Below, piece after piece: positions 17,092 to 26,611 of a stretch of 64,000 bases of DNA (the first letter of the stretch is position 1; the number at the start of each line of letters is the position of its first letter). The notes beneath the pieces were generated by a model, which saw only the letters and a program-made list of their open reading frames with translations, was not told where the DNA came from and ran no database searches. The stretch comes from Psychrobacillus sp. FSL K6-4046 (GTDB taxonomy: Bacteria > Bacillota > Bacilli > Bacillales_A > Planococcaceae), in the NCBI RefSeq assembly GCF_038624605.1, contig NZ_CP152020.1, positions 744,001 to 808,000 of the forward strand, written 5' to 3'. A program made the translations under genes and the position numbers.

Positions 17092-17271
17092 AAAAATGGT
17101 TTTTAAGAATTTCTAAGAGTACAAAATGGCAAATGAATGATAAATAAAACATTGCTATTTCTTAAGTACTTACTAATATTAAAATAGTTTTTAATTTACT
17201 AAAACTGAGTTTTGTTAAGAGTTTTTCAATTAATATACTGAGTAATGTTAAGGTACAAGCCATAATCGGAT

Positions 17272-17303
17272 AAAAAGAGCACTCCAATTGGAGTGCTCTT
17301 TTT
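17272..17303. terminator. Strong bidirectional hairpin terminator
   Basis: AAAAAGAGCACTCC pairs with GGAGTGCTCTTTTT around AATT. It lies in the 413-bp gap between the GH16 gene's upstream region and the NlpC/P60 gene, with no coding potential around it. Which transcript it ends is unclear, because both neighbours read leftward. Confidence 0.75.
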
Positions 17304-17460
17304 AGTATTTTAAAATAATAAATTTAATGGGATATATAATCGGAATATAGTATATTTTGTAGATTTTTGACTACTCTTCTTAGCGAGATGTGCGTATTTT
17401 GCTGAAAAACAGCCTGTCACTAGAGGGGAAGGTAATATCATAGCGAAAGATTGAAAAACA

Positions 17461-17488
17461 TAAAAAACCCTCCACAAAAGTGAAGGGT
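17461..17488 (-). terminator. Terminator of the SLH-NlpC/P60 gene
   Basis: On the minus strand ACCCTTCAC pairs with GTGGAGGGT and is followed by six T residues, 17 bp beyond the stop codon. Confidence 0.8.
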
Positions 17489-17504
17489 CTAAAAGTGTTA
17501 ATTA

Positions 17505-19079
17505 TTAATCCAAATATCTCCGTGCACCTGCATAATTTGTTTTAAAAGTCCCAGTATTCATCGACTCAATTCTTACTTTGGAGGATGAGCTAGGGGCGTG
17601 AAGCATTTTACCGTCGCCCACATATAGCCCTACATGATATACCTTTCCTTTGCCACGGTTACCAGCAAAGAATACTAGATCTCCCGGCTGCAGGTTAGCT
17701 TTTTTTACGGCTTTTCCTTTTGTTGCTTGAACAAAGGAATCCCTTGGAATGATGATTCCGTGGTTTTTGTAAACAGAGTAGATGATACCTGAGCAATCAT
17801 AGCCGTAAGAAGAAGTACCAGCCCATAAGTATGGGAGGTTTAGAAACATTTTAGCGCTGTTGACGATATTCTTTTGAGTCGGCTTCGGAATAGATTTGTA
17901 GTTTTTGAAAACCTTTGCATCTTTCTTATGCATATACTTCACACCATTTTGAGGAGTCTGTACATGTAGCCAATCGCCTTCCTCTTTTACTACTGGAAGG
18001 ATAGTAGAGTAGCTAATGCTGATGTATTTATTCTTTTTAGCTGTGTCGCTATAGAGTGTTGTGCTTTTTGCATTTACAACGGCAATGGCACAATCGGAAT
18101 AATCCTTTGTAGTTTCATAAATATGTGATTTTGGAACCCATCCTGGATAGCCTTCCTTTTGGTGAGGGACATATTGATCCTTGATGGCGATTTTGACCCA
18201 GTTGCCACTCTTCTTTAAAATCGTTACCTCATCACCAAACAATGCTTGGGTATCAACTTTATTTACTAGCCACCATTTTTCCTTGATGCTCATATTTTTT
18301 GTCCATTTATGGATATCCACTGGAGCAGAAATAGACGGCTTATCTACTGCACGATATGCGTTTGGCGTCTTCCAAAGGGAGGTTACCTGCACATTTACCT
18401 TCACTATTTTCTTATTACTTGGCTTCTCGCAAGATTTTGCAGGAGGGACGGGCTGGGCTGGTGGAGCAGTTACCTTACGTAAACTTGGCTCCATACTGCG
18501 AGCTAACCAAACGACGAAATCTCCTTTTGTCACATTTTCGAGTGGTCGAAATGTATTGTCGGTAGTCGAGCTTATAATGTTGTGGGATTGAAGAGTTTTG
18601 ATAGCATCCGATACCCAATAACCCGGTAGCACGTCTTGAAAAGTCTTCGAAACCGTTCCAGTCAAACCAAAGCCTTGAACTAAAAAGACGGCAGCCTCGC
18701 CACGAGAAAATGGCTGGTCCCTATTAAATGCATGATCTCCATCGAGACTCATGATTCCTTTTTCAACTACAGCAGCTACGATCGGATAACTAGGATGGTC
18801 TCGATCGAAATCGGAAATGAGCACATCAAATTGCTTGGCTGTATCTATATCCAATGCTTCGACAAGTAGCTCGGCAGCCTCTAATCGAGTTATTTCCTTG
18901 GTGACTCCAAAATTACTAGTGGCGTTAGTGACGATAAGACCCTTTGTAGCTAGAAAATCGTAGGCGGCTTTGTCTGGATGGGAGTCATCCACATCCTTGA
19001 ACAATGCAGCGGCAGAGGCGGTAGTGAAGGTAGACAACAGCAAAATAAACAAGGTGATGATCATGGTGAGTTTTTTCAA
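17505..19079 (-). CDS. SLH-anchored NlpC/P60 peptidoglycan endopeptidase
   Basis: The 524-residue secreted protein has a signal peptide (1-24, ending ASAA), then three SLH repeats (about 25-195; conserved VTKEITRLEAAELL, FSRGEAAVFL and VTKGDFVVWL). A proline-rich linker and bacterial SH3-like segments follow (about 220-400). The C-terminal NlpC/P60 domain has C429 in YDCSG, H482 in YHVGLYVG and H494 in LHAP. It should bind secondary cell wall polymer through SLH and cut peptide stems. The start is TTG at 19079 after GAGAGGAG; a TATAAT -10 lies at 19114-19119 on the minus strand. The gene is monocistronic. Confidence 0.92.
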   Translation of the reverse strand: MKKLTMIITLFILLLSTFTTASAAALFKDVDDSHPDKAAYDFLATKGLIVTNATSNFGVTKEITRLEAAELLVEALDIDTAKQFDVLISDFDRDHPSYPIVAAVVEKGIMSLDGDHAFNRDQPFSRGEAAVFLVQGFGLTGTVSKTFQDVLPGYWVSDAIKTLQSHNIISSTTDNTFRPLENVTKGDFVVWLARSMEPSLRKVTAPPAQPVPPAKSCEKPSNKKIVKVNVQVTSLWKTPNAYRAVDKPSISAPVDIHKWTKNMSIKEKWWLVNKVDTQALFGDEVTILKKSGNWVKIAIKDQYVPHQKEGYPGWVPKSHIYETTKDYSDCAIAVVNAKSTTLYSDTAKKNKYISISYSTILPVVKEEGDWLHVQTPQNGVKYMHKKDAKVFKNYKSIPKPTQKNIVNSAKMFLNLPYLWAGTSSYGYDCSGIIYSVYKNHGIIIPRDSFVQATKGKAVKKANLQPGDLVFFAGNRGKGKVYHVGLYVGDGKMLHAPSSSSKVRIESMNTGTFKTNYAGARRYLD

Positions 19080-19778
19080 AATATTGCTCCTCTCAAGTTT
19101 TACAACCTCTTCAATTATATGGTTTAAATTGGTAAAAAGGAATGTTTTTTATCCCTAAAAGTTAAAGTAAAATAATTTTAAAAAGCTTGTTAAAGTTATT
19201 GGTGGATTTTGACTAATAATTCTTTTTTTATAGTAACTGTAAACATCAAGAAAGGAACTCTGTTTATGCGAGTAAATTTATAAGCAATTTATCGATGCAA
19301 CAAAGATGTTCCTATTTATTGATTGGAGCCCAGAAGGCGACTCCTACGGGATGAGTGAGAAAGATAAGCCAACGCAACCACGCGCGATAGCGATGAGTGA
19401 TGGCTCCCCTCCCCCCCCCCGCAAAAAAGCGTCTGGCTGGTGCGAAAGATCAATTCTACTCTCTGATTTAAAGTTTTCTTTGCATTATAAATCAACCCTA
19501 CCCTTTAACATGGCCTTTTAAAATTACATATCCTACTAATTACTAAAATTAAATTTATATATCCTAATCATATAGAAGTAAAATTAACCCTATAAATGAA
19601 TTTTAAAATAAGGATAAAAGGACTAAAAAATAATTAATTGTACATATAAATGGTATTAAAATTGTGAAATTATGGAGTTTTTGTTTGAATTTTGTCGAAA
19701 CGGATAGTAGGATGAAGTTGTTGAAATATATTGGTAATTCTCAACGAAATTTTACTATTAGTTAAGAGGAGGAGTAAT
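19080..19778. other. 700-bp intergenic region with one repeat copy
   Basis: It contains the promoter region of the leftward NlpC/P60 gene (TATAAT at 19114-19119, minus), one degenerate copy of the Bacillales hairpin repeat (19321-19455), and an AT-rich stretch (19500-19760) leading to the ribosome binding site GAGGAGG of the next gene. Open frames inside the repeat copy have no start signal and are not called. Confidence 0.6.
19321..19455. repeat. Degenerate copy of the intergenic hairpin repeat
   Basis: It shares GCGACTCC, GGGATGAGTGAGA, GATAAG, CAACCACGCGCG and GTGATGGCT with the two copies near 57.1 and 57.4 kb, but the right end is decayed. A C-rich homopolymer run lies at about 19407-19420. 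Confidence 0.75.
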
Positions 19779-20924
19779 ATGACAAGGAGATTTTGGAAAC
19801 AAACAGCAGCAGCAGTATTGTTAACATCTTCAGTTCTATCATTTTCATCCATTGCTTATGGGGATACATCGAAGGTGAATCGATCCTTTGAGGCAACAAA
19901 AGCTGAATTGAATCGCAGCACTACACATTATGTCTATCCAGCTTTAGAAAACAAATTAGTAACAAGTCAAGCGTTATACTCGTCGCTAAATAGTGCAAAG
20001 AAGAATTATCAGCAAACTAGGAATCTGATAAATTCATCTACTTATTCTTCTTCTCAAAAGCAAAGTTATCTAAGAGACTTAGATGCGCTCTACAATGAAA
20101 AAGTTTCAAAAGGATTAGTTCCATATATTGATGCTTATAATTATGCGACAAAATATCTCGATCCGATTATGAATAATATTACTAGTGCTCAATCTAGGAA
20201 TGATTTTGCCGCAGTTGAAAAAGAATATCATAAATTATCCTACCAATTAAAAGGTAGAACAGCTATTTTATATAGATTTTCCGGTAAAGCGGCTCGCGAT
20301 TTATTATTAGAGCAATATAAAAAGCCAGCTGATGCTAAAAGAGCAGAGCTAATGATCCCTGTGACGATTTATATGGAAATTGTCAAAATCAAGGATTTTT
20401 TAAATGCAGGTAAACTTGAAGAGGCTCAAGCTTCGTACAATGAAATTAATGCTCTATTAAGTAGCCTGCCATCTGCAACGAGTAATCCGTTTATAGCGGC
20501 TTTGTTAGAGGAGGTTGCTAAAGTCAAAAATGCAATTGATAATACAGCTAACCCTATTCAGCAAGAGATACTTAACTCTAAAATTGCTAACTTAGTGACT
20601 ACTCTAAATGCTGCTCAAAGTAATATTGCTACAATTGAATCAACTGGACTCAATGCTATATCTGTTGCAGTGAAAGCAGATGCAAAACCAGAGGATATAG
20701 CGAATTATTTAGGGGTAGATCTATTTAATAATGTGGTTAGTCAATTAGGTGTAACTCATGTTAATGGTTTCACTCCTCTTTCACCAGAGGGACTAGCTTA
20801 CATTAAAGCACAGGTTCCCGGAGCAGATTCATTGGATGATGTAAAAGGAAAGACAGTTTCACTTCCTTTAACAGTAAACAATGGTGTGCCGATGAATGTG
20901 GATTTTACCATTACTTTTAAATAA
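19779..20924 (+). CDS. Secreted helical surface protein, SbsC-like
   Basis: The 381-residue protein has a signal peptide (TRRFWKQTAAAVLL... to about residue 28, ending YGD) followed by a long alpha-helical region (about 35-300) of the kind seen in the N-terminal part of the SbsC S-layer protein. A short beta-rich C-terminus ends VPMNVDFTITFK. It should sit outside the membrane, bound to cell-wall polymer. The ATG at 19779 follows AGAGGAGGAG. It has its own terminator. The SbsC relation rests on overall pattern, so the exact role is uncertain. Confidence 0.72.
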   Translation: MTRRFWKQTAAAVLLTSSVLSFSSIAYGDTSKVNRSFEATKAELNRSTTHYVYPALENKLVTSQALYSSLNSAKKNYQQTRNLINSSTYSSSQKQSYLRDLDALYNEKVSKGLVPYIDAYNYATKYLDPIMNNITSAQSRNDFAAVEKEYHKLSYQLKGRTAILYRFSGKAARDLLLEQYKKPADAKRAELMIPVTIYMEIVKIKDFLNAGKLEEAQASYNEINALLSSLPSATSNPFIAALLEEVAKVKNAIDNTANPIQQEILNSKIANLVTTLNAAQSNIATIESTGLNAISVAVKADAKPEDIANYLGVDLFNNVVSQLGVTHVNGFTPLSPEGLAYIKAQVPGADSLDDVKGKTVSLPLTVNNGVPMNVDFTITFK

Positions 20925-20940
20925 GTTGCTAATCTATTAG

Positions 20941-20972
20941 ACCCACCACGTATAAAAAGTGGTGGGTTTTTA
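20941..20972 (+). terminator. Intrinsic terminator
   Basis: ACCCACCAC pairs with GTGGTGGGT, followed by a run of five T, 17 bp after the SbsC-like gene. Confidence 0.85.
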
Positions 20973-21050
20973 TACATAATGTTGCTACTTTATGTACTAT
21001 TAAAATATTTATCATGCTAAACTAAGGTTACTTTTTGGGAGGGATTTATT

Positions 21051-21773
21051 ATGAGGAAATTTAAAATTTTTGCTATTATTGTCCTTGTTCTAATTATTGC
21101 AGGCGGCAGTTACTTACTGTATATGTTTAAATTTAAAGAATATGATGTTGCAGACGAGGAAGTAAAACAGATTGTAGAAAAAGAACCATATAAAGTAGAT
21201 TTACCGGGCGGTGGTACTATTTTTATGGATGAGAACGGTGAAGTAGTAGAAGAAGAGGGGATATCTACAAATGGAGAGAGTGGTAGCGAAGCTGTTGCTG
21301 ATGGAAACAGTGAAACTAAGAATGGCAATGGTGAGAGCTCCAATTCTAATAATGTAAAGAATGATACTAATAAGTCTTCTGAAACAGATGCTAGTACTGG
21401 GAGCACTACTGCCTCCAATGAAATGACGGTAACTACAATAAAGGAAAAGTATAGACCAGCTCTAGAAGGATTAGAGGAACAAGCGGATGTTAAAGTAAAC
21501 GCATTAATTGTTAGAGCTAAAAAAGAATACGTAGAGAAGCAGGCTAACGGTGAAAAGATCGATCTTGGTTACTTTTACAACAAGTATATGGCTGCTGCTA
21601 AGGATTTGGAAAGTAATACTGACAAAGTATTTGATGCAGTTTTAGGTGCGGTAGAAAAGGATTTAGCAGCAAATGGCTTTGACAAGGCTGAAGCTAAAGC
21701 TATGGAAGAAGAATATGAAGCGAAAAAGAAAGCACGACGAGATAGCATAATGAAAAGAGTGGTAGGAAGTTAA
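21051..21773 (+). CDS. Membrane-anchored protein with low-complexity linker and helical domain
   Basis: The 240-residue protein has one N-terminal transmembrane helix (7-28) and a charged segment. An asparagine/serine/glycine-rich linker follows (about 70-125), then a highly charged helical C-terminal domain (about 128-240) that may form a coiled coil. No catalytic motif or known family was recognised. The topology puts the C-terminus outside the cell. The ribosome binding site is GGGAGGGA. It lies just upstream of the eps regulatory genes, so a role in exopolysaccharide or envelope assembly is possible but unsupported. Confidence 0.75.
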   Translation: MRKFKIFAIIVLVLIIAGGSYLLYMFKFKEYDVADEEVKQIVEKEPYKVDLPGGGTIFMDENGEVVEEEGISTNGESGSEAVADGNSETKNGNGESSNSNNVKNDTNKSSETDASTGSTTASNEMTVTTIKEKYRPALEGLEEQADVKVNALIVRAKKEYVEKQANGEKIDLGYFYNKYMAAAKDLESNTDKVFDAVLGAVEKDLAANGFDKAEAKAMEEEYEAKKKARRDSIMKRVVGS

Positions 21774-21919
21774 AAGAGACCATTAGTAATTTGGTAAATC
21801 CCATTATTTTGGGGAAATGATATTAGTAGTTATCTCAAGTCTGTATATGATAGAATAATAGAAACTTTTTAGCAGTACCTAAATTAGTAATAAAAAGATA
21901 GAAGGAGTTATCAATTTGA

Positions 21920-22648
21920 ATGAAAGAAACAATAACAATTCAAGATATTTTTAAAACAATTAAGAAACGATTATCATTAATTGTTATATTGACGATAATT
22001 GCCTTAGCTATTAGTGCAATCGTAAGCTATGTTGTTTTAACCCCTATATACCAATCATCAACACAGATTTTAGTGAGTCAAGAAAAAACAGAAGTGAATT
22101 CGTTTAGCTCACAAGATATTGAAACGAATCTTCAACTTATTAATACATATAATGTAATCATCAAAAGTCCAGCAATCTTGTCACTAGTGATTGATGAATT
22201 GGAATTAAATACTACTGCTGCAGCCTTAACCAATAAGATTACAGTAAGCAATGCAGAGGATTCGCAAGTAGTTAATATTACAGTTCAGGATCCTGATCCT
22301 CAAAAAGCAGTTGATATTGCAAACAAAACTGCAGAGGTTTTCCAAGCACAAATAAAAACGCTCATGCAAGTAAACAATGTTAGTGTATTAACCCCTGCTG
22401 TTCTTGGGGATAATCCTACTCCAGTTAAGCCTGATCCGATGTTGAATATGGCCATAGCAGCGGTAATTGGAATGATGCTAGGGGTAGGACTGGCATTTTT
22501 ATTAGAGTATCTAGATACAACTGTCAAAACAGAGGAAGATATAGAGGAACTATTACAATTACCTGTTTTAGGTTTAATTAGTAATATTTCCGAAAAAGAT
22601 CTTCAAAGCACCAAACTAGAAGTAATCGATAGACGAAAGAGGTTGTGA
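21920..22648 (+). CDS. Wzz/CapA-type polysaccharide co-polymerase and kinase activator
   Basis: The 242-residue protein has two transmembrane helices (about 20-40 and 174-195) enclosing an extracellular Wzz domain, with the family's PxxPxxPxP-type motif before TM2 (NPTPVKPDPMLN). Such proteins (YwqC, EpsA, CapA) control chain length and activate the cytoplasmic tyrosine kinase through their C-terminal tail. The kinase gene begins 1 bp after this stop. GAAGGAG precedes the start by a long spacer. Confidence 0.9.
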   Translation: MKETITIQDIFKTIKKRLSLIVILTIIALAISAIVSYVVLTPIYQSSTQILVSQEKTEVNSFSSQDIETNLQLINTYNVIIKSPAILSLVIDELELNTTAAALTNKITVSNAEDSQVVNITVQDPDPQKAVDIANKTAEVFQAQIKTLMQVNNVSVLTPAVLGDNPTPVKPDPMLNMAIAAVIGMMLGVGLAFLLEYLDTTVKTEEDIEELLQLPVLGLISNISEKDLQSTKLEVIDRRKRL

Positions 22649-22649
22649 A

Positions 22650-23360
22650 ATGTCCAATAATAAAAAGAAAAATAAAACTTTATTGACTGCTGCTAGAAAG
22701 CTAATTACCACAGCCAATTCGAAAGCAATCGTTTCCGAACAATTTAAAACGCTTCGAACAAATATCAATTTTTCTATGCCTGATAGGGAAACGAAAACTA
22801 TGCTGTTTACTTCTGCCTCTCCTAGTGAGGGGAAATCTACAGTGGCTGCAAATAGTGCAGTGGTTTTTGCTCAGGAAGGAAAGCGAGTGCTTTTAATTGA
22901 TGGGGATATGCGTAAGCCGACAGTCCATTATACCTTTCATCTGACTAATACTTCAGGTCTCTCCAATTTACTTACAGGTCAAGCTCATCTAGAGGGAGTG
23001 ATTAAGCATCATGAAATAGAAAATCTAGATATTGTAACTTGTGGTCCAATACCTCCGAATCCAGCAGAATTGCTAGGTTCTAATAGGATGGAAAAGATAA
23101 TTGGAGATTTGAAAGAAAAATACGATATGATTATTTTCGACGCTCCTCCGGTATTGTCGGTTACTGATGCACAAATATTATCTAATTTATGCGATGGGAC
23201 AGTTATTGTATTAAGTGCAGGGAAAACACAAAAGGATGCATTGTTAAAAGCCAAGGAAGCATTGATTGCTTCAAAGGCTAATATTTTGGGAGTAGTATTA
23301 AATAATTATGTACTTCAAAAAGATCATTATTACTATCAATATTATGGAGTTGAAGAGTGA
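22650..23360 (+). CDS. CpsD/CapB-family tyrosine autokinase
   Basis: The 236-residue BY-kinase has Walker A SPSEGKSTVA, Walker A' VLLIDGDMRKP and Walker B MIIFDAPP. The C-terminal tyrosine cluster YYYQYYG is autophosphorylated. It corresponds to YwqD/EpsB and works with the upstream co-polymerase to control exopolysaccharide synthesis. The phosphatase encoded downstream should reverse the modification. Confidence 0.94.
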   Translation: MSNNKKKNKTLLTAARKLITTANSKAIVSEQFKTLRTNINFSMPDRETKTMLFTSASPSEGKSTVAANSAVVFAQEGKRVLLIDGDMRKPTVHYTFHLTNTSGLSNLLTGQAHLEGVIKHHEIENLDIVTCGPIPPNPAELLGSNRMEKIIGDLKEKYDMIIFDAPPVLSVTDAQILSNLCDGTVIVLSAGKTQKDALLKAKEALIASKANILGVVLNNYVLQKDHYYYQYYGVEE

Positions 23361-23412
23361 TTGGGAATTGTCCTAATCACTCATTTTTCTATTAAAAAAT
23401 GGAGGTTAGATT

Positions 23413-24183
23413 ATGGTAGATATCCACGGACATATACTTCCGGGAGTTGATGACGGTCCTGCGTCTATGGTAGAATCGCTTGGTCTTTTACATCAAGCAG
23501 AGAAAGAAGGAATTACGGATATTGTTGTGACACCACATGCTTACCACCCCCAATATAACGTAAGGAAAGACCTAGTGATAGAGAAATACAATAATGTTAA
23601 GGAGGAATTAGCAAAATTAGATTTGCAAATAAATTTACATTTAGGACAAGAGATAAGAATTGGAGACTCAATTGTAGAACAAATAAAAGAGGGGAAGGCA
23701 TTGACCTTAGCCAACTCGAAATATGTTTTGTTAGAGCTGCCTTCATCAAATGTCCCTAACTATACTATAGCTATTATTCAAGAATTACTAGGTTTGGGGA
23801 AAGTACCGGTTATTGCACATCCGGAAAGAAACAAGGCTATTGCAGAAAAACCGAGTAGACTGCTAAAACTTATAACTCATGGAGCGATCTCTCAGATAAC
23901 CGCAGGCAGCTTAGCTGGACACTTTGGAAAAAGTATTCAAAAAACCTCCATGCAACTAATAGATTGTAATCTGATCCATACGTATGGTTCTGATGTACAT
24001 AGTAGGAAAACTAGGCCTTTTTTATTTGATGCGGGTCTATGTTATTTGGAGAAACATAAAAAACAGGATACAGTAGATATCTTTTTAGAAAATAACGCTA
24101 GAATTATCGAAAATAAAGAAGTCATTATTTTAGAACCAATAGAGCCACCAAGCTCTAAAAAATGGTGGAGTTTTATCGGCTAA
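23413..24183 (+). CDS. CpsB/CapC (YwqE)-type PHP-family tyrosine phosphatase
   Basis: The 256-residue PHP-domain phosphatase has metal-binding motifs MVDIHGHILPGVDDGP (2-16), TPHAYH (about 44-49), HPERN (about 137-141) and GSDVHS (about 194-199). The length is normal. It dephosphorylates the CpsD-type kinase encoded just upstream and so completes a kinase-modulator-phosphatase trio. Start ATG after GGAGG. A strong terminator follows. Confidence 0.93.
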   Translation: MVDIHGHILPGVDDGPASMVESLGLLHQAEKEGITDIVVTPHAYHPQYNVRKDLVIEKYNNVKEELAKLDLQINLHLGQEIRIGDSIVEQIKEGKALTLANSKYVLLELPSSNVPNYTIAIIQELLGLGKVPVIAHPERNKAIAEKPSRLLKLITHGAISQITAGSLAGHFGKSIQKTSMQLIDCNLIHTYGSDVHSRKTRPFLFDAGLCYLEKHKKQDTVDIFLENNARIIENKEVIILEPIEPPSSKKWWSFIG

Positions 24184-24230
24184 TTTAAAAGTATGAAGGT
24201 ATATTCATTTATAATGTGGCCTTTTAAAAA

Positions 24231-24275
24231 GCGAGCAAAAAGTCAACTCGATTTGACTTTTTGCTCGTTTTTTTT
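24231..24275 (+). terminator. Very strong intrinsic terminator
   Basis: A 15-bp stem (CGAGCAAAAAGTCAA with its complement) around a 6-base loop is followed by eight or more T. It separates the regulatory trio from the biosynthetic eps genes. Confidence 0.9.
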
Positions 24276-24692
24276 ATAGGAACACGTTGTTAATATTTTC
24301 CGGTCTGTAAGTAATTGAAATCAGTAACCAATTTATTCTATTAAAATACTAATGATAATACCCTTATTTTCCGTAAAGTAAACGTATAAATATTCTAAAA
24401 AAATTTAGAATCAAATGAACTATCGAGTGCAAATATGTATTTAGGTAATTTAATTTTATTACGAAATGCAGTAATAAATAATTTTAAAAATGGATTTATA
24501 AGTAAACAAACAGGGATTTATTTGACTGAATTAAAAGTAAGAAATACCTAGATAACAGTTATATTTCAATTGCATTACAATAAAATTACAACAAATTTAT
24601 ATCTAAAGTGCTATAATTGTGACCAGCTGGAATGGAATTATACATAAGTAAAAGAAATAGCTTACATAGGAAAAGAATAGGAGAGTGACACG
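24276..24692 (+). other. 417-bp AT-rich leader of the eps biosynthetic operon
   Basis: No gene is seen. A TATAAT box at 24612-24617 lies 75 bp before the first start codon, without a clear -35. The position matches the B. subtilis eps region where the EAR antitermination element lies (between epsB and epsC), but the sequence is AT-rich and I found no EAR-like GC-rich folding. Confidence 0.5.
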
Positions 24693-26525
24693 ATGTCATT
24701 AAAGCGAAGAATGTCGATGCTGATATTAGTCGATTCTTGTATAGTGTTGTTTTCAATATACATTGGCTACTTTCTGCTACATCCGATCGATAATCCATTT
24801 ACGGATGTATTGTTATTGATTAGTTCGCTTGCGATATTTGTAGCGCATCACAGTTTTGCAATGTATTACGGGCTGTATCGGAAGGTATGGGAGTATGCAT
24901 CCGTGAAGGAATTATTGTCGATATTCAAGGCTGTAACTTTCTCTATATTGATTGTTGCTCTTATCCAAGCAATTGTAACGGGAGGAGTACTTGGTAGAGC
25001 ACTATTTGTTACTTGGATGTTGCATATGTTGCTCATAGGAGGTACTAGATTATCCTGGAGAGTGCTAAGGGATACGTTCATAAGTGAGAAGAATTCTAAA
25101 GGGTCAAAAAAAAGGACACTTATAATTGGAGCTGGGGCAGCTGGAACAATGATTGCTCGACAATTGTTAAAGAATACAAACTCACCACTTCAACCAATAG
25201 CTTTTTTAGATGATGATTTAGCTAAAAAGGGATTGGACATCTTTAATATGAGGGTGTTGGGAGGTACAGACATAATAGAGGATGTTGTGTTGGATCAAAA
25301 CATTGAGCATATCATAATTGCTATACCTTCAATGGAAAAGACCAGACGGGCAAGGCTTTTACAACAATGTCTAGATACTGGTATACGTACACAAACGATG
25401 CCTCTGATAGAGGACTTGCTAACTGGAAAGGTATCGATCAATGAAATAAGAGATGTAAAGATTGAAGACTTGCTTGGTCGAGACGAAGTAGAGTTAGACT
25501 TAGAAATAATTTCTTCAAAACTAACAAATAAAACAATACTTGTGACAGGAGCGGGTGGCTCTATTGGTTCAGAGATTTGTAGACAGGTGGCTAGGTTTAA
25601 TCCAAAGGCAGTAATTCTACTCGGGCACGGAGAAAATTCTATTTATACTATAGACATGGAACTTAGACAAAAGGTTTCAAGAGATACAAAATTAATACCA
25701 ATTATTGCAGACGTTCAGGATCGAGGTCGTATTTTTGACATTGTATCCGAATATAAACCGGATGTAATTTATCATGCAGCTGCGCATAAGCATGTTCCAT
25801 TGATGGAATATAATCCAATGGAGGCTGTAAAGAACAATATATTTGGTACGAAGAATGTTGCTGAGGCAGCTGATGTATTCGGAGTAGAATACTTCGTTAT
25901 GATTTCTACTGATAAAGCAGTAAACCCACCAAATATCATGGGGGCGACAAAACGCTTTGCAGAAATGGTGGTTCAAAATCTTGCAAAAGAAAGCAAAACT
26001 AAATTTGCTGCGGTTCGTTTTGGTAATGTTCTTGGTTCACGTGGAAGTGTAGTACCACTTTTCAAAAAGCAAATAGCTATTGGTGGACCAATAACAGTTA
26101 CGGATCCAGAAATGACAAGATATTTTATGACAATACCCGAAGCTTCAAGACTTGTTCTTCAAGCAGGTAGCTTAGCAAGCGGGGGTGAGGTATTTGTTTT
26201 AGATATGGGAGAGCCGGTTAAAATAGTTGACCTTGCAAAAAATTTAATAAAACTTTCTGGGTACAGAGAAGACGAGATAGGTATAGAGTTTTCAGGTATA
26301 AGACCAGGGGAGAAATTATATGAGGAACTCTTAAGTGAAAATGAAATTCAAAGTAGGTTTGTATTTCCGAAAATCCATATAGGTAAGGCGAATCCAATCA
26401 GTCAATCTGAGCTAAAATATGTGATGGAGAAGCTTCCTCATATGAATAATGTAACGCTAAAAGAAACATTAATAGGATTGGCAAATCATAAGTTTGTCGA
26501 CTCACAAATTAAGGAAAAAGTTTGA
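24693..26525 (+). CDS. epsC: Membrane nucleotide-sugar 4,6-dehydratase (PglF/EpsC/CapD family)
   Basis: The 610-residue protein has four N-terminal transmembrane helices (to about 110), a first Rossmann domain (GAGAAGTMIARQL, about 148-160) and a C-terminal SDR domain (VTGAGGSIGSEIC, about 284-296). The active-site segment is STDKAVNPPNIMGATKR, where the usual SDR tyrosine is replaced by methionine, as in long PglF/WbpM-type enzymes. It should convert UDP-GlcNAc to the 4-keto-6-deoxy sugar, the first step to UDP-diNAc-bacillosamine. Start after GGAGAG. It leads the biosynthetic operon. Confidence 0.93.
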   Translation: MSLKRRMSMLILVDSCIVLFSIYIGYFLLHPIDNPFTDVLLLISSLAIFVAHHSFAMYYGLYRKVWEYASVKELLSIFKAVTFSILIVALIQAIVTGGVLGRALFVTWMLHMLLIGGTRLSWRVLRDTFISEKNSKGSKKRTLIIGAGAAGTMIARQLLKNTNSPLQPIAFLDDDLAKKGLDIFNMRVLGGTDIIEDVVLDQNIEHIIIAIPSMEKTRRARLLQQCLDTGIRTQTMPLIEDLLTGKVSINEIRDVKIEDLLGRDEVELDLEIISSKLTNKTILVTGAGGSIGSEICRQVARFNPKAVILLGHGENSIYTIDMELRQKVSRDTKLIPIIADVQDRGRIFDIVSEYKPDVIYHAAAHKHVPLMEYNPMEAVKNNIFGTKNVAEAADVFGVEYFVMISTDKAVNPPNIMGATKRFAEMVVQNLAKESKTKFAAVRFGNVLGSRGSVVPLFKKQIAIGGPITVTDPEMTRYFMTIPEASRLVLQAGSLASGGEVFVLDMGEPVKIVDLAKNLIKLSGYREDEIGIEFSGIRPGEKLYEELLSENEIQSRFVFPKIHIGKANPISQSELKYVMEKLPHMNNVTLKETLIGLANHKFVDSQIKEKV

Positions 26526-26611
26526 TACGTTAAACTAACTTTAATTAAGATTCAAAATGAAATTATTATAATTTCTAACCATGCTATTTAAATAGGAAGG
26601 AAGTCTAGTAA

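Noticed and set aside
19306-19521. 71-codon open frame before the SbsC-like gene
   Set aside because: It covers a degenerate copy of the hairpin repeat and has no ribosome binding site.
24276-24692. EAR antitermination element of eps operons
   Set aside because: The position fits, but the region is AT-rich with no visible GC-rich stems like those of EAR. A covariance model search would decide.
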